NCBI GenBank assembly: GCA_022360415.1
Contig: JAKSDB010000217.1
Span: 1-5,171 of the forward strand
DNA from: Chlorobiales bacterium
GTDB taxonomy: Bacteria; Bacteroidota; Chlorobiia; Chlorobiales; Chlorobiaceae
DNA: 5,171 nucleotides
Reading direction: 5' to 3'
In this document: positions 1 through 5,171 of the stretch, piece by piece
Layout of the letters: each line of letters opens with the position of its first letter
Numbering within the stretch: the stretch's first letter is position 1
Translations under genes and position numbers: made by a program
The notes under the pieces: generated by a model
The model's input: the letters and a program-made list of their open reading frames with translations, nothing else
Told to the model about the DNA's origin: nothing
Databases searched by the model: none

Positions 1-131
1 GTATGCCGAGAGCCGCATACATGGCTCCTATAGGCTGGCAGGTTTTTGCCGGGTTGATTGTGAGCGCTTGGCGCTCCACCACTTCTTTTTTTGTATGCCG
101 TAATAACATGTTGTTTAATCTCCTTTTTTGG
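1..131. other. Gene-poor intergenic sequence with small hairpins
   Basis: No convincing gene is visible here. Two short hairpins at the left edge are mutually exclusive: GTATGC (1-6) can pair with GCATAC (15-20), while GAGCC (10-14) can pair with GGCTC (23-27). The octamer GTATGCCG occurs at 1-8 and again at 93-100. A 47-codon reading frame starting with ATG at 3 and ending with TAA at 144-146 crosses the region and is partly hydrophobic, but it has no visible ribosome binding site (the window begins two bases upstream), so I do not call it. The sequence may be the 3' flank of a gene lying to the left. Confidence 0.5.
62..92 (+). terminator. Weak candidate Rho-independent terminator
   Basis: A six-base-pair GC-rich stem, GAGCGC (62-67) and GCGCTC (71-76), closes on a TTG loop. 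A run of seven T begins at 86. The nine-base gap between the stem and the T-run is longer than in a typical intrinsic terminator, so this is only a candidate. If real, it would end a plus-strand transcript entering from the left of the window. Confidence 0.25.
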
Positions 132-274
132 GGGCACCGCTATTAATTTGCTGCGCACCATGATTACGTCGTTGGTCGGTGCTCGAAATCCTCATGTACT
201 TCGTGTACACTCCGGTTTCTCCGGCTCCGTCCGCCTTGTACTCCAGGCGCTCTCGACAATAAATAGAGGTGCCC
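132..274. repeat. 143-bp intergenic repeat-like element with terminal inverted repeats
   Basis: The left end (132-148) and the right end (258-274) are inverted copies of each other, matching at 15 of 17 positions. Each end reads GGGCACC inward, followed by an AT-rich tract. Inside lie a TGTAC/GTACA hairpin (195-199 with 205-209) and four TCCG tetramers (211-233). There is no transposase gene, and no target-site duplication is obvious: the left flank is a T-run followed by G, the right flank begins TAATG. The layout is that of a MITE-like element or a REP-type intergenic repeat. I recall similar sequence between genes of Chlorobi and Proteobacteria, but copy number cannot be tested from one window. 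The open frame across it (91-300, TTG start) follows the element and is probably spurious. Confidence 0.55.
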
Positions 275-417
275 TAATGTTTCCAAATGTCCTGTCCTGA
301 AATGGTTGACAGTTTTTTTGCGGCACGCTTTAACCGGTTTACTTGAAAATCTATTCGATACCGGTAGTGACCCCGATTTCCGATCTTTCTTCTTTCGGGA
401 CTCGCCCCGTCGGGATC
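275..417. other. Intergenic sequence without a recognised gene
   Basis: Between the repeat and the kinase terminator I see nothing coding. A TTGACA hexamer at 306-311 with TTTAAC 17 bases later (329-334) resembles a plus-strand promoter, but no gene follows it in that direction. ACCGGT occurs twice (near 333 and 359), both times in AT-rich context. A 65-codon minus-strand frame (471-274) runs through the terminator and into the end of the repeat and shows no domain or composition suggesting a real protein. Confidence 0.45.
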
Positions 418-451
418 GAAAAACAAACCCTGCCCGGACAGTCCCGGCAAG
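418..451 (-). terminator. Rho-independent terminator of the aspartokinase gene
   Basis: Read on the minus strand, 451 to 429 forms a stem of about nine pairs (including one G-T wobble) with a single G-G mismatch around a CTG loop. It is followed at once by GTTTGTTTTT (428-419). It begins 36 bases downstream of the kinase stop codon, which is the expected place. Stem, small loop and T-tract are all directly visible. Confidence 0.75.
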
Positions 452-486
452 CCTGAATACCGGCAGCTCATTACAAACTGCGCCGA

Positions 487-1902
487 CTATTTCTTCATGG
501 CCGGTGCTTCAAATATACCGCTTGATTCGTTGCCTGAAAAAAACTCCCGGTGGAGGCTCTGAACCGCTTTCTCTACATCGTCTCCCTCTACAACCAGGCC
601 AACGTTGATTTCGGAAGCCCCCTGGGATATCATCCTGATGTTCACCTCCTTCATTGCACTGAAAATCCTTCCGGCAACACCTTTTGACGTTCTGAGGTTG
701 TCACCGACGACACTGATCGTCGCAACATCAGGTTCGATTTCAACATCGCCCATTTTCCTCAATTCAGCTACAAGCTCTTCAAGCGGAGCAGACTCGCTTA
801 CAGTCAGGGATACGGAAACCTCACTCGTAGAAATCATCTCAACCGAAACCCCTGCTCTGGCAAACACCCCGAAAATCTCCGCCATGAAACCGTGCCTGCC
901 GAGCATCCTGTTCGAACGGAAGTTGATGATACACTGTCCCTTCTTTACCGCTATCGACTTGACAAGACCACCATAGCTCATACCTTCAAGCATTGCCGGA
1001 TCATTGGTGATAACAGTCCCTTTTGATTCCGGGTGAAGCGAATTCAGGACATAAACTGGGATACTCTGCTTTACCGCAGGCGCTATGGTATCGGGATGCA
1101 ATACCTTTGCACCGAGGTACGAAAGTTCAGCCGCCTCGGTAAACGTCATGACCCTGATACTCCTCGCATCAGGAACAACCCTCGGATCGCAGGTCATGAC
1201 GCCATCCACATCTGTCCATATCTGTATTTCATCTGACGACAGCCATGCTCCGAGAAGGGCTGCGGTAAAATCCGACCCGCCTCTTCCGAGTGTGGTTGTT
1301 TTTCCGTCCTTTGTCGAGCCGATAAAGCCCTGGGTAACGACAATCCTTCCATCTTCAAGCAGAGGCCTTATCGCCTGTTTGACATTTTTCTCACAGATAT
1401 CCTCCAGAGGGCGCGCCATACTGAAATTATCATCGGTAATCATCAACTCACGCATATCTAGCCATACGGCATCGTGGCCGGCTTCCTGCATCGCCTCGCT
1501 GAAAATGGTTGTAGAAAGCAATTCACCGAACGAGCAGAACGTATCGAATGAACGGGCCGTCAACTCACCGACTATGTCAACCCCTTTGATCAGAATTTCA
1601 AGCTCGCCGACATAAGCATCAACCTTATCCAGCGCCGACGCACGCCGTTCGTCATCGTTTATCAGAACATCGACCAGGCCGTGATGGAACTCTTTCACTT
1701 CGCGGGAAAGCTCCATCGCCTTTTCGAGGTTGCTGTCCCCGGCTTCTGCCGAAATACGTATCAGTTTGTTGGTAATCCCGCTGCACGCACTGAGCACAAC
1801 AACGGGTATGCTGTTATTTTTTTCTTTTGCAACGATCTCCATTGCCCGCTGCATTGCGGAAGCTGATCCAATGGAAGTGCCTCCAAATTTCATTACAGTC
1901 AT
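487..1902 (-). CDS. lysC: Aspartate kinase (monofunctional, AK III/LysC-like)
   Basis: This 471-residue cytoplasmic enzyme phosphorylates L-aspartate with ATP, the first step of the aspartate pathway to lysine, diaminopimelate, threonine and methionine. The amino-acid kinase domain spans about residues 1-300: KFGGTS (5-10), SACSGITN (38-45), SFGELLS (124-130), TLGRGGSD (204-211) and WTDVDGVMTCDPR (229-241). Two C-terminal ACT domains follow (about 315-385, with MLGRHGFMAEIF at 333-344, and 394-455, with GRIFSAMKEVNIRMISQGAS at 411-430). These are the usual sites of feedback inhibition by pathway end products; which amino acid binds here cannot be read off. The length fits a monofunctional kinase: there is no fused homoserine dehydrogenase or decarboxylase domain. 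ATG 1902 is chosen because it gives the normal N-terminus. Only a weak purine-rich stretch (about 1908-1920) precedes it, and Met4 is an alternative start. The gene stands alone, divergent from the lipoprotein gene. The symbol follows the AK III resemblance; thrA- or ask-type naming is possible. Confidence 0.96.
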   Translation of the reverse strand: MTVMKFGGTSIGSASAMQRAMEIVAKEKNNSIPVVVLSACSGITNKLIRISAEAGDSNLEKAMELSREVKEFHHGLVDVLINDDERRASALDKVDAYVGELEILIKGVDIVGELTARSFDTFCSFGELLSTTIFSEAMQEAGHDAVWLDMRELMITDDNFSMARPLEDICEKNVKQAIRPLLEDGRIVVTQGFIGSTKDGKTTTLGRGGSDFTAALLGAWLSSDEIQIWTDVDGVMTCDPRVVPDARSIRVMTFTEAAELSYLGAKVLHPDTIAPAVKQSIPVYVLNSLHPESKGTVITNDPAMLEGMSYGGLVKSIAVKKGQCIINFRSNRMLGRHGFMAEIFGVFARAGVSVEMISTSEVSVSLTVSESAPLEELVAELRKMGDVEIEPDVATISVVGDNLRTSKGVAGRIFSAMKEVNIRMISQGASEINVGLVVEGDDVEKAVQSLHREFFSGNESSGIFEAPAMKK

Positions 1903-2012
1903 AACAGTTCTTATCTTTCTGAGGTAACCGATCGATCCGGACCCTGTTGTTTGTAACCTTTAAATACCGCCTTTGCTATAACCCTCTTTCCTTCCAGGCA
2001 GGCAAGACAGAC
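1903..2012. promoter_or_regulatory. Divergent spacer with likely promoters for lysC and the nlpC-prmA-ppx operon
   Basis: The two transcription units point away from each other across 110 bases, so both promoters should lie here. On the plus strand TATAAC (1977-1982) is the best -10 candidate. The nearest -35-like hexamer is TTGTAA (1951-1956), but its 20-base spacing is too long to be convincing. No good minus-strand promoter stands out. GTAACC occurs as a direct repeat (1924-1929 and 1953-1958) and GATCGATC (1930-1937) is palindromic; either could be an operator, but nothing links them to a regulator. No riboswitch or attenuator structure is evident upstream of the kinase gene, although lysC genes elsewhere often have one. 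Confidence 0.3.
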
Positions 2013-2639
2013 ATGCGCGATACAAAAAGCAGAAAAAGCACCCCCAGCCGGAACAAAACGTCGGATCGGCGATACCCGATCCTTTATCTGCTTTTGAGCA
2101 TGGCGCTTTTCCTGAATGGCTGCGCCGGCAGTTATTCGGCTCAAGGCGTTCAATATAGCGGAAAAAACAAAAAAAAATATACACAGCTGCCAATCCGTGT
2201 CCATGAAGAAAAGCTTGTGAAACTGCTTGAAACTGTGAGCAGCCTTTTTGGTATAAAGTATCTTTATGGAGGGGATACTGTCGGGGGATTCGACTGCTCA
2301 GGTTTTGTTCAGTATATCTACCGGAAAACCTTTGGCGCCGACCTTCCCCGTACTTCCGTCGAACTCTCGGAATACGGAAGAAAAATCCCGTCAGGAAATT
2401 TTCGAAGGGGTGATCTGGTTTTTTTCAGGCTTAACGGAGGCTCAATAGATCATGTAGGCATCTACCTTGACAGGAACCTCTTTGCCCATGCATCTTCAAG
2501 CAGGGGTATAACCATGGGAAATCTTGACAACAGTTATTATAAAAAACGGTTCGCAAAGGCAGTCCGCCTTTTGGAAATCATCGATCCCCGGGACGAGCAA
2601 ACCGGTCGGGTGATGCATGGAAACGAACCGAAAGATTAA
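2013..2639 (+). CDS. NlpC/P60-family lipoprotein, probable peptidoglycan hydrolase
   Basis: From ATG 2013 the protein has 208 residues. A long basic N-region (residues 2-20, rich in Lys/Arg) leads into a hydrophobic stretch (21-34) ending in the lipobox-like LNGC, with Cys37 as the likely lipidated residue, so the mature protein should be anchored in a membrane facing the periplasm. A Lys-rich linker follows. The NlpC/P60 cysteine-peptidase domain covers about 65-190. Its catalytic set is visible: Cys95 in FDCSGF, His147 in IDHVGIYL and a third polar residue, His159, in FAHASS; RRGDLVFF (131-138) is another family hallmark. Such enzymes usually cut the D-Glu/diaminopimelate bond of stem peptides. 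TTG 1947 would add 22 residues; ATG 2013 is preferred because AGGCAGG (1996-2002) lies about ten bases upstream and the signal peptide then has a sensible form. It is the first gene of the probable operon. Confidence 0.9.
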   Translation: MRDTKSRKSTPSRNKTSDRRYPILYLLLSMALFLNGCAGSYSAQGVQYSGKNKKKYTQLPIRVHEEKLVKLLETVSSLFGIKYLYGGDTVGGFDCSGFVQYIYRKTFGADLPRTSVELSEYGRKIPSGNFRRGDLVFFRLNGGSIDHVGIYLDRNLFAHASSSRGITMGNLDNSYYKKRFAKAVRLLEIIDPRDEQTGRVMHGNEPKD

Positions 2640-2679
2640 ACTGTCTATTGGCGCAAACCGGGCATCTTTTGCCTTTTGC

Positions 2680-2690
2680 AGGAGAATATG
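2680..2690 (+). promoter_or_regulatory. Ribosome binding site that sets the prmA start
   Basis: AGGAG (2680-2684) is a near-perfect Shine-Dalgarno core, followed after only three bases by ATG 2688-2690. The upstream in-frame TTG (2676) overlaps the Shine-Dalgarno region and cannot use it. The three-base spacing is shorter than the usual five to nine, which could lower initiation efficiency, but no other ATG in frame lies nearby. Confidence 0.6.
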
Positions 2691-3572
2691 GCCGCTTCGC
2701 ACGATTACATAGAACTGACCTTCACCCTTTCTCCCGAACTTGTCGAGCCCTGCCTGGGATTGCTTTCGGGCGAAGGAATAGAATACTTCCAGGAGGACGG
2801 GAACAGACTTCGTGCCTATCTGCCCGATACCGCATGGTCGGAGCAAAAAAAGCGCGACATCATGGAAACGCTTGCGACCGCTTTCGGCTCGGCACCTCCA
2901 CTCGACGTCAGGCATATGGCCGACAGAAACTGGAATGCCGAATGGGAAGCTCACCTTGAGCCGATCGAAATATCCGACCGCATCCTCATTGTACAGAAAA
3001 ACAAAAACCGTAGTCCCAAGCCCGGACAAATCGTTATCACAATCAATCCGAAAATGTCTTTCGGTACCGGATATCATGCAACCACAAGGCTTATGCTCCG
3101 GCAGATTGAAGATATGGACCTGGAAAACAAACGAATCCTCGATATCGGGACAGGTACCGGAGTTCTTGCCATTGCCTGCCGAAAATCAGGCAACAACCGG
3201 CCGATTCTCGCGGTCGATAACAATGACTGGGCTCTGGAAAACGCCCGTGAAAACGTCAGGGAAAACAATGCTGAACAGATCAGTGTTGAAATGCTCGATG
3301 CAGAAGAAGACCTGGACATCATCCTGGCCGAACGTTATGATCTCATACTTGCAAACATCAACCGGAATGTCATAGAAAGAATTCTTCCGGCGATTAAACA
3401 AAAGGCGCCGCACTGCCCTGTGCTGATTTCGGGTATCATGACATATGACGAACCCTGGCTGCACAGGCTGCTCAACCGGCTCGAATACTCTATTGCCAGA
3501 ACCCTCTACGAAGACGAATGGCTCTCATGCCTTGTCGAGCGGGTTTCCACCAATCATTCGAAAACCTCATGA
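2688..3572 (+). CDS. prmA: Ribosomal protein L11 methyltransferase
   Basis: This 294-residue cytoplasmic enzyme uses S-adenosylmethionine to methylate ribosomal protein L11. The N-terminal substrate-recognition region covers about residues 1-85, followed by the family-typical NWNAEWEAHLEPIEI (81-95). Then come MSFGTGYHATTRLML (123-137), the PrmA signature before the catalytic domain; SAM-binding motif I, ILDIGTGTGVLAIA (150-163); the acidic motif II AVDNN (175-179), in which Asp177 should bind the ribose of SAM; and the post-motif LILANINRNVIERILP (219-234). Length and motif order match bacterial PrmA. The start at ATG 2688 is set by AGGAG just upstream. The gene follows the lipoprotein gene by 48 bases without a terminator, and its TGA stop overlaps the ATG of the phosphatase gene, which points to co-transcription and translational coupling. 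Nothing appears truncated or shifted. Confidence 0.95.
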   Translation: MAASHDYIELTFTLSPELVEPCLGLLSGEGIEYFQEDGNRLRAYLPDTAWSEQKKRDIMETLATAFGSAPPLDVRHMADRNWNAEWEAHLEPIEISDRILIVQKNKNRSPKPGQIVITINPKMSFGTGYHATTRLMLRQIEDMDLENKRILDIGTGTGVLAIACRKSGNNRPILAVDNNDWALENARENVRENNAEQISVEMLDAEEDLDIILAERYDLILANINRNVIERILPAIKQKAPHCPVLISGIMTYDEPWLHRLLNRLEYSIARTLYEDEWLSCLVERVSTNHSKTS

Positions 3573-4504
3573 AGCGACTTTCATTTATCGATATCGGTAC
3601 CAATACCGCACTGCTTTTGATAGCAGACCTTGATCCTGCCAACAACAGAATCGAGCCCGTATTGCACCGTCAGACCATTGTGAGGCTTGGAAAAAATGTC
3701 GATGAACAGAAAATCATCGACCATGCTGCCATGCAGCGTCTGATTCAGTGCATGCTTGATTTCAAGGATCTCAGCGGTGAACACGGAGCACAGGGGATTG
3801 TGGCGGCAGGAACCAGCGCGCTGCGCGATGCAAAAAACCGTATGGAGATTATCGACGAGGTTGTCATGGCAAGCGATATTGTCATTAAAACCCTGAGCGG
3901 GAAAGAGGAAGCCGCACTGACCTTTACCGGTGCTGTTGCAGGCATGAAAGATGTTCCGGAACGTTTTACCGTTATCGATATCGGGGGAGGCAGTACGGAA
4001 ATATCCATGGGAGACACTGAACACATCGAACACAGTATCAGCCTCGATATCGGCTCGGTAAGGCTTACTGAACGCCTTTTTACAGGCCAGCCTCCTTCTG
4101 AAACGGAATTCCTTTCGGCCAAAGAGGAAATCGACAGCATACTAACGGGGAATCTGGAACCCTTTTTTACCTGCCGGGAAAGAGTTTACGGGGTAGCAGG
4201 AACGTTGACGACAATCGCCGGGCTTGTTTCCGGCCAGCAGGAGTTTGACCCGGAAAAGATACACAATTACCCTCTTCACTATGATCAGGTAATGCAGCTG
4301 CTTGAAGAGCTGAAATCGTTATCGGTCGAGGAGATCATCAAAAAAGGAGTGCCGGAAGGCAGGGCCGATGTCATAACGACGGGAACGCTCATCCTTCACC
4401 AGTTCATGAGACTTCTCGGGATACCCAAACTTCGCGTCAGCATTCAGGGATTACGCTATGGACTTGCCCTGAAAGAGCTGCAGAAGCTGCAGACCGTGGA
4501 ATAG
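3569..4504 (+). CDS. Ppx/GppA-family phosphatase (exopolyphosphatase or pppGpp phosphohydrolase)
   Basis: From ATG 3569 this is a 311-residue protein of the short two-domain ASKHA class, without the C-terminal HD-like region of the roughly 500-residue E. coli Ppx and GppA. Visible motifs are the first phosphate loop FIDIGTNTALLL (6-17), GTSALRDAKN (81-90), LSGKEEA (109-115) containing the expected catalytic glutamate, the second phosphate loop VIDIGGGSTEI (135-145), IGSVRL, GVAGTLTTIAGL, and the C-terminal RADVITTGTLIL and SIQGLRYGL. The family removes terminal phosphates from inorganic polyphosphate or converts pppGpp to ppGpp; sequence alone does not decide which, so no symbol is given. ATG 3569 is preferred over ATG 3518: it overlaps the prmA stop as ATGA and starts just before the first phosphate loop, whereas the longer form would add 17 residues lying inside prmA. 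It is the last gene of the operon, followed directly by a hairpin. Confidence 0.93.
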   Translation: MKRLSFIDIGTNTALLLIADLDPANNRIEPVLHRQTIVRLGKNVDEQKIIDHAAMQRLIQCMLDFKDLSGEHGAQGIVAAGTSALRDAKNRMEIIDEVVMASDIVIKTLSGKEEAALTFTGAVAGMKDVPERFTVIDIGGGSTEISMGDTEHIEHSISLDIGSVRLTERLFTGQPPSETEFLSAKEEIDSILTGNLEPFFTCRERVYGVAGTLTTIAGLVSGQQEFDPEKIHNYPLHYDQVMQLLEELKSLSVEEIIKKGVPEGRADVITTGTLILHQFMRLLGIPKLRVSIQGLRYGLALKELQKLQTVE

Positions 4505-4534
4505 CTGCTCCCGGAAACAGAGTTCCGGAGCAGC
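4504..4534 (+). terminator. Strong hairpin at the end of the operon, likely terminator
   Basis: GCTGCTC (4504-4510) pairs with GAGCAGC (4528-4534) and CGGAA (4512-4516) with TTCCG (4523-4527), giving twelve pairs with one bulged C (4511) and a six-base loop. The first base of the stem is the last base of the TAG stop codon. Neither strand has an adjacent T-tract, so it may act as a transcript-end stabiliser or as a terminator of the U-less type. Because it lies between converging genes, it could serve both. Confidence 0.5.
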
Positions 4535-4552
4535 AAACGGTGAAAAGACCGG

Positions 4553-5171
4553 TCAGGAAGATTTCACGCAACGAACCGACAATCCATTGTCCATACAGGT
4601 GTCGTTGCGAAACAGAAACGCGTTCCTGTCGGTCATGTTTCTGAACCATGCATAACCCTGGACAAACACTGTCGACGTCCAGTACAACCCGTTGATTCCC
4701 TTGAACAGAAAACGGCCGTCATTGCGCCGATATCCTCCCGGCAGAGCGCCAAATCCGGGTCTTCCCGCAACAGGCCTCTCTGATGATTGCCAGAATGATG
4801 CTGCTTTCAAGTTGCTTCCTGCAAAAATCTTTCCGCCGAAAGCACTGGCAAGATCTTCCCAATCCTTGTCGGAAGGGATTTTCCAGCCTTCAGGAGCAAG
4901 CCCTCTGGGATCATTGACAGCGTACCAGTTGTAGAGTTTGCCATAGACAACACCGTCTCCCGAACGGTTCCTGTAATAACACCAGGCCCCTTGTTTTTTC
5001 CTTGCTGCATCTTCCCACTCGGCAGGAGTGGCCGCATGACGAATAGGGTCACCGTTTCGGTAATGGCTCACATTCAGGTTCTGGGCCATCCATACCTGAC
5101 CGTTTATTTCAACTGTTTTGTAGACATTACCATCGACATCAGTCGTCGAATAGGCAAAAGCAGGTGCGCAA
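4553..5171 (-). CDS. Secreted FISUMP-domain (Fib_succ_major) protein, 5' end outside the window
   Basis: 205 residues are visible; the frame stays open to the window edge, so the internal ATG at 5089 is not the true start. The first visible residues (CAPAFA, then YSTT) look like the end of an export signal with an Ala-x-Ala cleavage site. Then come the family hallmarks: DVDGNVYKTVEINGQVWMAQ (visible 11-30) and NLNVSHYRNGD, then LYNWYAVNDPRGLAPEGWKI, the aromatic and Gly-rich middle LPGGYR, GLYWTS, and the ending SVRCVKSS. This is the domain described as the Fibrobacter succinogenes major paralogous domain, common in Bacteroidetes, Fibrobacteres and Chlorobi exported proteins. Its biochemical role is not established; a fold related to C-type lectin or sulfatase-modifying factor has been suggested from memory and I treat that as uncertain. 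It converges on the phosphatase gene, 48 bases separating the stops. Confidence 0.88.
   Translation of the reverse strand, partial: CAPAFAYSTTDVDGNVYKTVEINGQVWMAQNLNVSHYRNGDPIRHAATPAEWEDAARKKQGAWCYYRNRSGDGVVYGKLYNWYAVNDPRGLAPEGWKIPSDKDWEDLASAFGGKIFAGSNLKAASFWQSSERPVAGRPGFGALPGGYRRNDGRFLFKGINGLYWTSTVFVQGYAWFRNMTDRNAFLFRNDTCMDNGLSVRCVKSS

Noticed and set aside
91..300. 69-codon plus-strand frame starting at TTG
   Set aside because: It lies over the inverted-repeat element, uses a rare start, has no clear ribosome binding site and shows no domain; it is most simply a by-product of the repeat.
290..320. Possible insertion-sequence end, since the minus strand reads TGTCAACC followed by a repeated GGACA
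   Set aside because: There is no matching opposite end, transposase or target duplication in the window, and the resemblance rests on memory.
306..334. TTGACA with TTTAAC at 17-base spacing, promoter-like on the plus strand
   Set aside because: The -10 match is weak and no plus-strand gene follows; the next gene is on the opposite strand and ends there.
274..471. 65-codon minus-strand frame downstream of the kinase
   Set aside because: It runs through the probable terminator and into the repeat end, with no recognisable protein features.
1085..1615. 176-codon plus-strand frame opposite the aspartokinase gene
   Set aside because: It is antisense to a well-supported kinase and has no domain; Ser/Thr-rich composition is what antisense reading of this gene produces.
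2496..3077. 193-codon minus-strand frame across the nlpC-prmA junction
   Set aside because: It is antisense to two well-supported genes and carries no motifs of its own.
2812..3375. 187-codon plus-strand frame inside prmA
   Set aside because: It is a shifted frame within prmA, whose correct frame contains all the expected methyltransferase motifs.
1..5171. CRISPR array, tRNA, rRNA, toxin-antitoxin or defence genes
   Set aside because: I looked for regularly spaced repeats, tRNA-like cloverleaf ends and known defence motifs on both strands and saw none.

Overview
This window looks like ordinary chromosomal DNA, probably from a green sulfur bacterium (Chlorobi, Chlorobium/Prosthecochloris-like). 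That placement is an inference from moderate base composition, the style of the proteins (AK III-like aspartokinase, NlpC/P60 lipoprotein, PrmA, short Ppx/GppA, and a secreted protein of the Fibrobacter succinogenes major paralogous domain family) and remembered similarity, not from a search. All the proteins fall in known families.

Layout. Bases 1-486 hold no convincing gene. They contain several small hairpins, a 143-bp intergenic repeat with 17-bp imperfect terminal inverted repeats (132-274), and a probable Rho-independent terminator (418-451) for the gene to its right. Bases 487-1902 on the minus strand encode a complete monofunctional aspartate kinase. A 110-bp divergent spacer separates it from a plus-strand run of three genes: an NlpC/P60 lipoprotein (2013-2639), ribosomal protein L11 methyltransferase prmA (2688-3572) and a Ppx/GppA-family phosphatase (3569-4504). 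prmA and the phosphatase gene overlap as ATGA; the lipoprotein gene lies 48 bp upstream with no terminator between, so the three are probably one operon. A strong bulged hairpin (4504-4534) closes the operon. Facing it on the minus strand is the C-terminal part of a secreted FISUMP-domain protein, whose start lies beyond the right edge.

How they work together. Aspartate kinase opens the aspartate pathway to Lys, Thr, Met and, in Gram-negative bacteria, diaminopimelate for peptidoglycan. The NlpC/P60 lipoprotein is a probable peptidoglycan hydrolase. PrmA modifies the ribosome, and the Ppx/GppA protein acts on polyphosphate or (p)ppGpp. A loose cell-wall, translation and starvation theme can be drawn, but no specific joint system is evident.

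I did not find a previously undescribed system. The part least explained by known genes is the intergenic repeat at 132-274. Several published-style start sites deserve correction: the lipoprotein (ATG 2013 rather than TTG 1947), prmA (ATG 2688) and the phosphatase (ATG 3569 rather than 3518).
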